The notes under the pieces were generated by a model. That model ran no database searches. It saw only the letters and a program-made list of their open reading frames with translations, and had not been told where the DNA came from. Positions 34,973 through 45,576 of a stretch of 64,000 nucleotides of DNA are shown piece after piece. The stretch spans positions 1,391,369 through 1,455,368 of the forward strand of contig BCIM01000002.1 of NCBI GenBank assembly GCA_039545315.1, in the 5' to 3' direction. A program made the translations under genes and the position numbers. How positions within the stretch are numbered: position 1 is the first letter of the stretch; the number at the start of each line of letters is the position of its first letter. Origin of the DNA: Kondoa malvinella (lineage: Eukaryota; Basidiomycota; Agaricostilbomycetes; Agaricostilbales; Kondoaceae).

Positions 34973-35449
34973 TCATGGGACCAGCCACGCCGGCGCCTGC
35001 AATAGGCCCATGTGACTTGCCGGAACAGTCTGAAGAAGTGGTACTGAATCTGGGACAATGGCAGACAACCGATCATCATCTTTCAACAGCTTGGGTGTTC
35101 GTAGGAGACCGTTAAGTAGATTGACGAGTGAGATGATTCCTGCTCGGTCGTTGACACTGTAGATATAAGCCGCTTGCATCTTCCGCTTAGAGATAGATCC
35201 ATAGCCTAGGAAGAGTCGAAGCAGTGTGATGAGAGGATAGTCCTTAGCAGCAAAAGAGATTTGCACACTAGGGTAATTTAGCTTACCCTTTGCTGATCGT
35301 TCAGTTGTAGGAACTACGATCGTACCATCCCCTTCAAGAAGGCCGGCTAGATAGGATGCGATAGTGATATGCGTGTATGTTGATAGACGGTTAAGTAGCC
35401 CTGGCGCACAGTCGTTGAGGTTCTGTCCGGACGTGAAGTTCCGATACAT
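34973..35449 (-). mobile_element. LAGLIDADG homing-endonuclease fragment of mitochondrial-intron type
   Basis: A 158-residue open frame on the reverse strand from ATG 35449. It holds the first LAGLIDADG helix as LAGLLEGDGT, followed by KGKLNYPSVQI, LFLGYGSIS and LLNGLLRTPK, the usual order of the N-terminal half of a double-motif endonuclease encoded in mitochondrial group I introns. The second motif is missing; homology ends near 35070. Just upstream the frame meets TGA, which would be Trp in the mitochondrial code. Most likely mitochondrial DNA inserted in the nucleus, about 230 bp before the start of the broken mannosyltransferase. Base composition is not obviously AT-rich, so an old insertion or a GC-richer donor must be allowed for. 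Confidence 0.75.
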
Positions 35450-35898
35450 TACCTGCGGATTGTCTCAAGTCAGTCGGAATGGGATTGCAACCAGCAGACA
35501 AGACACTGAGAGTTGCAGAGAGCCCTTCTTGATGAGTAGAGCTGCTGCAGCTGATTCTCAGGAGTAGTATATAAACATCAAGATAAATAAGGTCCTGGAT
35601 AGTAATGGCTGTTCGTGCATTTTCCTTAACAATCCCAGATTGTTGTTGTTGTAGCAGATTAGTCGTTTGTTGACAATCCCGAGGCCCAGGAACAAGTACC
35701 TTGTCTCCTCATTGTGACTGTCAAGCAGACTCAATACGTCCTGGAGAGTGCGGAACACCCAGACCATGGCCAAGAGAATGTCCAGCAGACTTTTGCGTGT
35801 TGTAAGGGCAGCTTGTGCAGGGTAGGATGGAGACGTCTGGTATAGAGCCTGGGAACGAGGTCGGCATTTCAGCCAGGTCACGCATCTGTGGCGGGTGC
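35450..35898. other. Flank of the endonuclease fragment
   Basis: Includes a short AT-rich reverse-strand piece (about 35560-35640, reading ILMFIYYS) that may also be organellar. No nuclear gene recognised. Confidence 0.35.
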
Positions 35899-35904
35899 AA
35901 AAAA
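35899..35904 (-). terminator. Pol III terminator (T6)
   Basis: Six A on the plus strand, i.e. TTTTTT on the tRNA strand, beginning one base after the discriminator base of the tRNA gene at 35906-36037. It is a standard RNA polymerase III stop and argues that the tRNA unit is transcribed as a whole. Confidence 0.85.
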
Positions 35905-35905
35905 G

Positions 35906-36037
35906 CGACCCATGATAGGATTGAACTCTTCATGTAAGGCATAAATACAAAGTCGTAAAAGTGCTTGAGAGAACTTACATCGACCTCCCGATTAATGCAT
36001 AACAGTCGGACGCTCTAACCAGCTGAGCTAATGGGCC
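35906..36037 (-). tRNA. tRNA-Asn(GTT) with two insertions: anticodon-loop intron and 51-nt T-stem insertion
   Basis: On the reverse strand: acceptor GGCCCAT, D arm GCTC-AGCTGGTTA-GAGC, anticodon stem TCCGA, loop CTGTTA|A with anticodon GTT, 3' acceptor ATGGGTC and discriminator G. A 7-nt intron (TGCATTA, 35993-35999) sits after position 37, the normal eukaryotic place. A second insertion of 51 nt (35927-35977) splits the T stem between positions 52 and 53; removing it restores GATGG/CTATC closing the loop TTCAATC. Without both, the tRNA is a regular 74-mer. The A box (TAGCTCAGCTGG) is intact. The B box is split, though AGTTCAATCC remains close to consensus. ATGTAAG and CTTACAT at the insertion ends can pair. 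Confidence 0.8.
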
Positions 36038-36725
36038 AAGTTTTGGCCACGTGACCTCTGATCGATCACGGCCTGATTTGACAGCAATGAAGCTGAACCA
36101 ACTTTACGAAAATTTTGACCTTACAAAAGGGGCAAAAGGCGGATGTGGCCAAGGCTCTTGAGACACGGTCTACGAGGCAGCGACAGCTCGGAGAAAGACA
36201 GAAGAAGCAGCCGGTCAGAGGAAGATCGGCGACGAAAAGCCTGACTCGGAGAAGTTGGATTGAAACGCAAAGACCGGAACAGTGCGAGTCGTGTTGCCCA
36301 CGATAGTGTGCAGCTGTGCCAAAGAAGCTTCTATTGCGTTGATCAATAAAGCAAAGAGATATCTTCAGAACATCTTCGGCGACATTTGAACGACGCGTGA
36401 GGGTAATGGCGATAATAGCGACTGCCCATATTCGGTCTGCGGAAGACATCGCATGTTGAGGAGGCGTACATCTGCAATGCGCGATGGACGAGAGCATGAC
36501 GACACGCAGTACAGGCAGAGAGAAGATGCAGATGAGTTCCAAGATTGAGACTAGATATCAAAAGACAGCATGACTGACCGTGCGCTAGTGGAAGCATTGG
36601 TTCTAAGGCAGCAGAGGCCCCTGAATTAGACTAAGGCTGCTCACAGACAGCAGAGAGCGTGCGACTTGACACCTGGAGCGGCAGTTGCGGGAAGACCCTC
36701 TTTTGTCCTAACGCAACGATCCAAC
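36038..36725. other. Intergenic region
   Basis: A CACGTG palindrome lies at about 36048, shortly upstream of the tRNA. A 158-aa reverse frame (36066-36542) has many Cys but no motif and no clear start. I see no firm gene. Confidence 0.4.
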
Positions 36726-37860
36726 ATGAAAGCACTGTCTGGTCTCGGCAAGGCCTTCAAGGTAACCTCTTCTATACACTCGCAATCTATGTACCAGTCT
36801 GACCCTGGCACCCGCAGGCCTTTACGAGGAACGGCAAAGCGTTCAGAAATCGCCTCGCACTGGCTGAACTCCGCTTCGCCTCTACTGCCACGCCTCGACT
36901 TGCACAGACGTCTCCTAATGCTATCAAGCGTGTGGCCTTTCAGCAGCCGCCCAAGCTGACTGTCGCGCCGAGCATTCGCAGTGGCGTGAAGACGGGACAT
37001 TCCTTTGCCTTTGCTGGACGTCGAGGAGTGCCTACTGCTATTCCAAGATCTACAAATGCGGTCGGCCTCCAATCTGCAAGAAACTTTAGCTCTACCCGTC
37101 CTGTGTTCGACAACTTGGCGCAGAACGTCCAACTAGGTCTCCGTGCGTCATTGAACGGTTTGGATGGTGTAAAGGGCAAATCAAGCGGACCGGGTGCTCG
37201 TAACGTTGACCGAAAAGGCAAAGGAAAGGCACTTGCTGCTTGTGAGCATCTTTCGTTGAACAACGTGTCCATGCTGAGCTTGGATCAGTCCCTACTTTCA
37301 CTTCGCACAAGTCTTCGCCAATCTCCTCTATCCCTTCATCCGTCTCATCCGAAGTAGAGGAAGACACTGAAAGTGAAGCCTCAATCGACACCTACTTCTC
37401 TCGCTCTCATGAAGTTGAAGGTGTTCGTTTCATCCTCCCCGCCGAGCCAACATACGAAGCCGCTTCTTTCACCTCGCACAATTCCCAGCGTCTGCTCACT
37501 CGATCCGCTTTGGCCGATTTGCATCACATCACCCAAACCCAAAGCTTGCATTCAAATCGAATCAACTCGCTCGTTGATCGACTCGAACTCGCTGGCTGTC
37601 TTGAGGGACATCACAGTCAGCTCCAAGTTGATCCTTTCAGTGGAGAGAAGAGCATCATCATCTCTTTCGACCCTTCTTGGTCTGTCTCAGATTTGAAACA
37701 AGCTGTGGGCTGGGAAGATCCTTGGTTCGATGTTGTCCCTCCGGATGACGATCAAGAGTTGCATGATCTGACGGCGAGGAGCTTTGTGATGCCTAGGCCG
37801 GACAGTGATGTTGAGCAGTTCTTGATGGACCTGGATGCTTTGGAAAGGCCTTTTGTTTAA
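36726..37860 (+). CDS. Probable mitochondrial protein, unknown
   Basis: Exons 36726-36761, 36818-37241 and 37289-37860 join in phase to 343 aa. The first 110 residues are rich in Arg, Ala and Ser and almost free of acidic residues, with cleavage-like sites (LRFAST, SARNFSST), a typical mitochondrial targeting region. The middle is Ser-rich and the C-terminal 130 residues are acidic, with conserved-looking blocks DPSWSVSDLKQAVGWEDPWF and FLMDLDAL. I recognise no family. The first exon is only 12 codons. Confidence 0.6.
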
Positions 37861-38098
37861 GTGTTTGTGTGCTGGATACATGCTAGCTGCCTTGTATGTG
37901 TGCAATATTATACTGTGATGTTTCAAATTGTGCATCCGCAGAACTAATATTGCCATTATTCAGCATGTACTGTCCGTCCGGTACAGGGGTTCGTTGTCAT
38001 TTAGTCCGCATACACGTCTTGCAAGAAACAATTAGGCCCCCGACAAAACGATGAATAGACGCTGCAATGTAAGAGCTCTCGCTGCCCGTCCCAAGCCT

Positions 38099-38777
38099 TC
38101 AGACCGCTTTTGTTTCAAGAGTCTTGATCTTCTCTTTCCTATTCCTATTGATTGAGTAAAAACAGGCAGAGAGCACCTCGAGCTTTACTAACAGCGATTT
38201 TTCTTCGTCCTTGAGAATTTGGATATTGTTATATCTAGCTTGTGATTGTCGCAGGGCTGTCAACGCTTCGCCTCCATCGGGACTATCGTCGCTTGAGTGT
38301 GGGAGAGTGAGGCTGAAAGCAGGAACATACATGTCGAATGACTGCCTGGTCTTTTGCTCGTGCTCTTCTTCCAACATCTTGCGCTTTGGAATCATGAGTT
38401 GAAGTTCTTCGCGCAAATTCTTGAGACTTTGCTGGTCCAATTGTGAAACTTGAAGATCCGTTAGCACTGCATGGCCACGATATCGATACTTACGTTGGGT
38501 CTACACCGGGCAAGGGGTAACGGTTCAGCGCGAGGGTAGCGCAGCATGAGTTCGTCCACTTACCTGCGAGGGAGACTAATGCCGTAAAACTCGTCAGCCA
38601 CTCCAAGTAGTCTGAGATTGGAAAAAAGACACACCGAGATCTCATTCCCAGCAGTCATGCCACACTGCCGCTTGAGGAAGACGCCGGCATTGATGGCGTT
38701 CTCTCATCCCATTTGTGCACGATGCCCATGCGGGAATCGCGCTGCCCGAAGATCAGAACTCTGCTATTCCGGCTCAT
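38099..38777 (-). CDS. Coiled-coil protein, unknown
   Basis: Reverse-strand exons 38666-38777, 38564-38611 and 38099-38466 give 175 aa, with matching phases. A short block YLEWLTSFTALVSLA is followed by a long coiled coil (LREELQLMIPKRKMLEEEHEQK), a Ser/Pro linker, and a second coil ending in KTLETKAV. The pattern resembles small kinetochore or SPB coiled-coil subunits, but I cannot name one. Intron 2 (97 nt) contains a second GTAAG donor, so a 7-nt cryptic exon is a false alternative. Confidence 0.5.
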
Positions 38778-39082
38778 ATGAACAGAGGCCAGCGTACGCT
38801 CATGTTCGGGTGCGAAGGAAAATCAACAAGGTAGGATATGGAGAGCGAAAGAGAATTGAAATTGTCGAAGAGATTCCAGTCAGGCGCACGGGCGCGTGCT
38901 GCAACGTACGTCTTTCTTCCCTGCCATTGTGCATCGAAGGGCTTATGATGACGACAGTATCCACAGCTAAGAGGCTGTGAGACACTGCTGTTGCTCGAAT
39001 CTGGCTCCAGCTTGTGGTCGTCTGCGGATCAGAATCATTTGTTTGTTTTTCATGAAATTGCGGGGTGAGCGGAAGGCCAGGA

Positions 39083-39355
39083 TTACAATTTGACGTAGAA
39101 ATGTATACGTTCCAGCAGCCGCACAGACACAGCGACCGCTAGATGTAGAAGCGGTCGAGCCGAGAAAACAAGCTTAACAGGCGATGTAATTGCCCATAGC
39201 GTCGCCCATACCACGAGAGCCAGTAGAGCAGACTGCAAGAGCAGCGTCGGTTTGACAGGACAGCCAGCAAAGGCAAGTGACTGCATGACAGGAGGGTGTT
39301 GCGTTGGCATGGCTATTCTTTTACTAGTAGGGTTTCGAAGCAGTGCTGAGTGCAT
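39083..39355 (-). CDS. Small hydrophobic protein, unknown
   Basis: A 90-aa reverse frame with ATG at 39355 and no intron. A basic N-terminus precedes a hydrophobic core (LLLQSALLALVVWATLWAIT) and a second weaker one (LLHLAVAVSVRLL). Could be a small organellar membrane protein or a chance frame; nothing else supports it. Confidence 0.3.
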   Translation of the reverse strand: MHSALLRNPTSKRIAMPTQHPPVMQSLAFAGCPVKPTLLLQSALLALVVWATLWAITSPVKLVFSARPLLHLAVAVSVRLLERIHFYVKL

Positions 39356-39952
39356 GAAGAAGCTGTGAGAGGCTGATTGGGAGACATAGAGAGGGAGAAA
39401 CAGGGAGTGAATAGAATACTAATAACAGAGAGGGCAAGAAGCAAAGTACAGAAGCACACAGGTACCGGCACTTTATATTACAAAGTGAAGAGGCAAGTTA
39501 TGAGGCTGACATTCATAATGAAAAGACGTTGAAATCAAGCGATCAACTAGTTCAGCAGCTCAAAAGAGCGCATCAGAGGAGGCCTTGCGCGACATATTGG
39601 CTGTCGCGATACAACTTCTTTTTGAGACTCTTGAAGCTTGCCTTGAACGGCGTCCTCAATAGTCCTACAACTCGCTTAACTTGCTCAAGTAGACGCTTGT
39701 GGTGCAGCTAAGAAAGCCGCAAGAATTGACTATAATTATTCCGAGGCTTTGATATCATGATGGTGTCAGTATCGAATTTCGCTAAGAATTGACTGTACTG
39801 TGCCGTCTTGCAAGGGACACCAAACGTTCGATTTTGCCTCATCAAGATGCCTTTTGCTCCCCTTTGTTCAGCTCTCCCGTGCTTTCGGTGAAGACGACTG
39901 TCCTGTCTCTATCTCTCTCATACGGCTATTCTTCCTCTACCGCTCTTAGATC
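39356..39952. other. Intergenic region
   Basis: Purine-rich around 39370-39440, CT-rich from 39850 to 39950 directly before the next ATG. No gene seen. Confidence 0.45.
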
Positions 39953-41429
39953 ATGGCAGATCGATATGAATATGACTCTGGAGACGAGCGAACCCCTCTG
40001 ACCGGACGTCAGCACGAAGAGCATGAGCATGAGGAACATTTGCCTGTCTCAAGGTACAATCTGGCGATCTCTGGCTTCTTCTTTGGCGCTGCGTCTATAA
40101 TACTTGGGATTTTGGTCTTTCCGTCTGTACGGATGAACCCGCACTTCGCTTTCGCTGGTAAAGAATCGTAAGCTTCTAATCTCTTCGTTTGGATCAAGCT
40201 TATGGTCGTGAAGCGGCCGAGATCAAGTACCTTTCGCAGTGCTCCTGTCCGGTCTATGCAGTCCTACTATTGGAGCTTGCGTGGTACGCATCATTACGGG
40301 CCGTCAGAAGAAAGCATCTCATCTTCTCATTCCTCCAGGAGACGACGGCGCTAGCCAACAAGCAAAAGATCCTGACTGTTCGCGCTGTCGTTAGTACAAA
40401 GCGCTACTTCCAGCCAGTCAGTCAAGCTCACGTTCTCGATAGCTCTACGTATTTGGACAAGTCTGGACGCTGCACTATCTGGCCATTGCTACCTGTGCTG
40501 TTGTACCGATCGCCTTTGGTGCACTGTATTCCTTTTCCACTATTGGGCGTACGAGCGAAGATTCAAAAGTAGTGAGTCTATTCATTCTCCTTATCTCAAA
40601 GTCCTGATTGAGCTTTTGTGCAGTGGCGTACGTACCCGCTGTCTTTATCGAGTTATCTTTCCACTGACTGTGGGGTACAGCCATCTTCAAGTTCTTCACG
40701 TACGTTCTACTATCACGATGACATCGACCAGAAGCTTATCTCAAACAGTGTCTACTTTGCTACTGGCTCGACTATCCTGGTTGCGGGCATTGATTTCCTG
40801 ATTACTGTGACCACGGCTAACGCGCTCGATTGTTGGGATGACTGGTGGAGAGGTGCGCTTGTTCCGTTTAACGGCCTCTTCAGAGCTCATTCACGTGAGA
40901 CAGGACAATACTCTGGCGGTTTCATCATGATCTTCTCAGCATTGATCTGTGTTCTGATGTGAGCACTGCTATATATCGTGCACATTAAGCTGATGGCGCT
41001 TAGTGGATGCGGCTGTGCTTCGTGAGTTTGCTCTTGCTTTTTAACGTCTTCTGCTGAGCTGGTCTCAACAGACGCGACATTCGCAAATTCACTGGCAGCC
41101 GTACGGCCGGGAGAAATGCTGCAAGACAAGCCAGAGTGAACCACAATACTGCTGTTGCAAACAGGCGACAGAAGCACAACCACAAGCAAAATTCCGAACG
41201 GAGCAGTCACACAGAACCTGCCATAGAATATCATGAAGAACACTACATGAGCGGGGGCAATGGTCTCCATCCTCAAGAGCAGCACCACACTGGCGGAGGA
41301 AGTCAGCTCCTCGATTCGCTCATGCAACGATTGCGACGCAACTCTAGAGGTCAAAACATCCCACATGGAAGTACTGAAGTGCCTGTCGGTGATCGCTCTC
41401 ATGTGCCTCAGCGAAGCATGCGACACTAG
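39953..41429 (+). CDS. Multi-pass membrane protein, unknown
   Basis: Starts at ATG 39953 after a CT-rich leader. Clear coding blocks: an acidic N-terminus followed by a membrane helix (SGFFFGAASIILGILVF), a VPFAVLLSGL block, a block LHYLAIATCAVVPIAFGALY, an IFKFF block, a helix TGSTILVAGIDFLITVTTA, the Trp-rich CWDDWWRGAL, a last helix (FIMIFSALICVL) and a basic, His/Gln-rich tail ending PQRSMRH. About six membrane segments. Exon 1 ends 40168; later exon ends between 40250 and 40740 are not fully solved, as the very short introns allow several readings. Family unknown. Confidence 0.6.
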
Positions 41430-41650
41430 TACTTGCGGACGGCTCTATGATTGTATGGGGTCAGAGTAGTATTAATGTATACAATAGGCCTGCAAGGCAT
41501 TGCAAGTGGTATCAATAAGCCTGCTAGAGTGTACAAATGTTGGTCTCATCCTTGAGAGCATGATGCTCCGCAGCGGCCGAAATCTTGATACCTAGCGACG
41601 GTATACCAATCCGGCGTTCGTATACCCACTACCAGCTAGTCAAGCGGGCT

Positions 41651-43312
41651 ATGGCTACGAATGGCACAACAACAGCGGATGCCGCCGACGAAGCGCCAGA
41701 AGTTGTCTACAATTCGTACACGACAGCAGACTTCTTCATAGGTCTAGCGATCACCCTCGGCGCCTCGACATTGCAAGCGTTTGGATTAAACATCACGAAG
41801 CTTGATCACCAGCGCAATGCAAAGGTACCTCGCTCGCAGCGAAAGGCAGACTACTTGCGCGTAAGTCGACAGACTAGCATGTTTCTGCTCGTGCTCATAT
41901 CTCTCGCTATCAAGCCTTTATGGTGGCTCGGGCTACTAGCATACATCATCAGTCAGCTCGTAGGAAGCACTCTCGCGCTGCAATTTCTACGAGCAGAATA
42001 CGTCGCGCCGTTAGGAAGTGCCTCGCTTATCTTCAACTTTATCTTTGCGCGCTATCTCTGTGGTACACCTATTACGCGGCTCGACCTAATTGGAACCTTC
42101 GTGATTATCGCTGGGGTCATTGGCATCATTGTGCTAGGAAATCAGCGGTCGGCGGACGCGATAGATGCAGAGGCCAACCTTGATCTGGACATGCTCAAAT
42201 CGTTATGGGGAAGGACGCTTTGGATCGTGTATCTGACGATATTGGAAGTGATCACGTCCGTTATCTTCTGGGTTAGCTCGATTATGGACGATGTACTTCG
42301 AGAGAGGGAAGAGGTCGAAGTGATGCAGGATGATTCTGCGCCTGAGCTGGAATATGGACGACATTCCTCAAGAGATGCAAGACCGGAAACTGACACATAC
42401 TGGTCGAAGGTTCAATATTACCAGAAGAATGCTCGGAAATTCCTCAAGAGTGGTCTAGCTAGCTGGGCTGGGCGCAAACCGGATCCTGTCGTCAAGAAGT
42501 TCTCCGGCTTCCTTTGGGCTTCATCGGCTGGTATGCTGTCTGGCCAAACACTCATCTTTGCAAAGACAGTGTATGTCGAACCTCGACCATTGCCATCTCA
42601 TGATCTGACCATATGATAGAGTAAAGCTTATCTCTACAAATTCCTCATTCGCATCACCTATACCGATCATAGTCATCCTTCTCCTCGCAGCGACCGCTCT
42701 GCTGCAAATTTATGCCTTGAACAAGGGTCTAAAAGCAGCGGACTCTACTCTGGTTGTCCCAGTGCTCTTTGCTTTCTGTAGGCTTGGATACTTCTGTACC
42801 TGCTTGTAGCTGACCGATTTGTTGCAGACACCGCTTTCGGTTTCCTCAATTCGCTCATATACCTTGACCAACTGCATACCTATTCAAGAACGATAACAGC
42901 CTTCATCTGCCTCTCCATCTTAGTACTCATCATCGGCGTTGGCATTCTCTCGTCAAAGAAAGCCGAGGTCGCACCAGCCGCTACCCGAGAAGATCTGGAA
43001 GAAGCAGAAAACGCAGGAGAAAGTGATTTACCAGAAACAAAAGGCTTTCAATTCCAACCTGTACCGCTGGTGGATAGAGCGAAAGGCAAGCTTTCAGCGC
43101 TCAAGTCAAAAATGGGCGATGGGACAGATAGACAGAAAAGAGCGGGCACGACGCTGCTCAGTAGCGGGACGGACGGGAGAGAAGACGAGACTGTGTGGGA
43201 AGTGCCGAGGGGGAGAGGGAACAAGGATGATTATGAGCTTGGAAGTGATGAAGAAGATGATTTTGGTGGTTTTGTGGATGCAAAAGAGGGCAAAGGTTCA
43301 CCGGCGAGGTAG
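41651..43312 (+). CDS. NIPA-family magnesium transporter (DUF803)
   Basis: Exons 41651-42570, 42620-42777 and 42828-43312, 520 aa, all in phase. Nine hydrophobic segments. Family features: ASTLQAFGLNITKL at the start, KPLWWLGLLAYI, FLRAEYVAPLGSASLIFN, and after a long loop a second half with SGQTLIFAKTVV, LLQIYALNKGL and DSTLVVPVLFAFYTAFGF. NIPA proteins move Mg2+ and related divalent cations at plasma or endosomal membranes. The 100-residue hydrophilic loop and the acidic 110-residue tail are typical of basidiomycete members. It is the second Mg transporter in this window (compare the CorA gene at 8.1 kb), a coincidence as far as I can tell. Confidence 0.88.
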
Positions 43313-43660
43313 CATGGTGTGCGAATGTAACATTACTTAAGCGAGGTAACAGGAATTCTGTCTCGCATATAGCACTGACGGTCTGATCTTCATCACGTCG
43401 CTCTGGGTGCGCCAATGTTGGCGAGAGACGTCGACGAGCTGGCAGGCAGCTTCCTCGGCTCTTCTCCATCATGGATCTCCATGGTATTGGCAGCAATGGC
43501 TCGGATCTTTGCAAGGCTTTCTGCTCTTCGTCAGTCGCGGTTCAGAGTGAAGCGTCGCGGCGCTCTTTTTCCTTTCTTCCCCTCCTTTCAATGCTCTTTC
43601 AGACCTCTGTTCTCTCACCTGCATCTCTCACTGGGTCATGTGAAGTCTTAGGTCTGTTGT
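43313..43660. other. Intergenic promoter region
   Basis: CT-rich with repeated CTTTTTCC-type tracts near 43560-43620; best read as the leader of the next gene. Confidence 0.45.
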
Positions 43661-44724
43661 ATGTCCAGACGGAATGTCTCCGCTTTGAGCCTCTGCGCTC
43701 GGTCCTTCTGCGCAGGACTCTCGCCTTTTGTGCTGTGTGTCTCTTTTCTACAAGAGCTATACGAGATGCTACGTAGTCTCCTTGCTGCTGGGCGCAAAGG
43801 AGCGCCTGGTGCGGGTCGATCAGTAGTGAGTTGTGTGCTCTACCCATGCGCATTACTGACAGCTTGCTGTTAGGTCGTATCGAATTCTGCGCTTATTCAT
43901 GCGCCCCGAAGACCAAGTACACTGCTCTACGCATCGTTCCATGGAGTTTGCGCAGCGCGCCTACCCATTTCTGCATCGCCTTTTTCTCGTGATCCGACTG
44001 GAGGTAGGTCCTCATACAGTCAGCAGAACCATTGGCTGATGCTCTTGCCTCTCAGTTGGGCTCTTCGAAAGTGACAATGGGAAGCGACTGGTCGAAGAGA
44101 TCAATACTAATTTCTATCGATTCAATCATATCGTCAACAACATTCCCCAGTATCTCAAACAGAAGTACCCTCTCAGAACACTTCTCCATCCTCTTGACAA
44201 GGCGCTAGTTCGGGCCGCTCTCGATAGCGGCGAGTTCGGCTCGCTCATACAATACAACGAGTCTGGCATCCCCGGTTCATTGTATATCGCCGCGCTGTGC
44301 ATGGCGAATGGAGGAAGACTGCCTGGCCCATGGCGTAATTCTCTGCAAGCCTTCTTGCTCAATCATGCCTCTCTGCTGGAAGTGCAAGGTCTGAACCCCA
44401 TGGCTCATCAGCAACTACTCAAAGCATTCTTCTACTACCCAAACGATGGTACCTATTGGGACTTCGAACGCCCCGATTGGTCGTTTACGTCGACCCTGCC
44501 TGATCTCGTACCCGAATACCAAATTACGGAGAGCGCCGTGAATTATCGGATGAAGATGGCCAGTCTACTTGGAGGTCCTGCTCAGATGGACCCAAGCACG
44601 CTTCCTAGTATGTCATTCGTACGGAGGCAGTCATTCAGTAGGCTAATCATCATGATCATTGCAGAGCATTTTCCCGTTTTACGAAACGAAAGTACGCCAA
44701 GATTTTGCAGCTGTACTAGGCTGA
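43661..44724 (+). CDS. Unknown protein, possibly mitochondrial
   Basis: Exons 43661-43825, 43874-44003, 44056-44618 and 44665-44724, 305 aa, phases matching. The first 100 residues are Arg/Ser/Ala-rich with no acidic run, like a long organelle-targeting region; then a compact globular part starts at GLFESDNGKRLVEEINTNF, with further blocks LLHPLDKALVRAALDSGEF, GPWRNSLQAFLLNHA and AFFYYPNDGTYWDF. Ends YETKVRQDFAAVLG. I do not recognise the family. The last intron uses donor GTACGG. Only 37 bp separate its stop from the next start. Confidence 0.55.
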
Positions 44725-44761
44725 TTTTTTCTATCAGTTGGGACTTGGGATATCACGCTGT

Positions 44762-45394
44762 ATGTCTGGATTCCGACTCGCTGTGCGTGTATTGACGGAC
44801 CTTGCAGGTGGAAACCCGGGAAATGTAAGCGCGTCAAGCTCATGTCGGTCCATCGCTGACGCATCCGCAGCCAACAGCACCCAGGCACGCCTACTTTAAA
44901 CTTCTACCTGCTGCGAGCAGGAATACCGCGTCAGAGTACTCCAATCCGACAATCCTCATGTTCCGAAGCGATACTTCTACCGGGTTGATTGGGGATCTGG
45001 CCGTAAGTCTTTAAGCAGCGAGAAGCTCATTCTAGAACTCACAATGGCTGGAACAGCTGAACAATACATCCTGAAAACGATGCCTTGGGATCATCAGCCG
45101 CACGGGGAACTTGTTCAGGTGAGTCAATGCACAGAAGAGAAGACTACACAGCTGACCACTATACAGCGCATACGATCGCGACTGACGCCGAAGCGAGGCT
45201 GGAAATTTCTCGACTCCAGTTCAAAAGAGCAATTCGATCGATTTCGCGAACATCACAAGAAGCTACACAAGGATTTGGTGTTTCCTGGATTTGAAGCCAG
45301 GTACACCGAGGCAGAGAAGGAATGGATGCGGAAGGCGCAAGTGACGAGCGACACATCAGCAGAACGGAAAGTGAGCAGTTCAACAACACCTTAA
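44762..45394 (+). CDS. Small basic protein, unknown
   Basis: ATG at 44762. Exons 44762-44824, 44921-45118 and 45167-45394 (all phase 0) give 162 aa. N-terminus: FRLAVRVLTDLAGGNPGN; then EYRVRVLQSDNPHVPKRYFY, a helical middle and LTPKRGWKFLDSSSKEQFDR before an acidic/basic C-terminal helix. The basic character, short length and N-terminal helix would suit a mitochondrial ribosomal protein, but I do not recognise which. Intron 1 (96 nt) contains an alternative open piece (TPTLNFYLLRA) that cannot be joined to the rest in frame. Confidence 0.5.
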
Positions 45395-45576
45395 GCGACG
45401 GACAGCTGTAGATATTGCGGATTGCATTGCTTCGCATGTATTCGTTATTCAGTGTCTGCGACGCTTCGGACATGTCACTATCCCCCGAGCATTGAGATGG
45501 TGCAATAACATTGCTGTGTCCTTGGTTAACAACTGACCGCGAAGAACGTGCGGCAGAAAACAGTAGCGATACAAAT

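Noticed and set aside
35906..36037. Reading the tRNA as a mitochondrial tRNA carried in with the organellar fragment
   Set aside because: It has a eukaryotic A box, a position-37 intron and a Pol III T6 stop, all nuclear features.
36066..36542. Cys-rich 158-aa reverse frame
   Set aside because: No motif or splice signal that extends it, and no recognisable promoter layout.
38467..38563. 7-nt exon between two GTAAG donors in the coiled-coil gene
   Set aside because: Every phase choice that includes it breaks the downstream frame.
44871..44920. Open piece reading TPTLNFYLLRA as an exon
   Set aside because: It cannot be joined in frame to the downstream block, whereas skipping it as intron keeps phase 0 on both sides.
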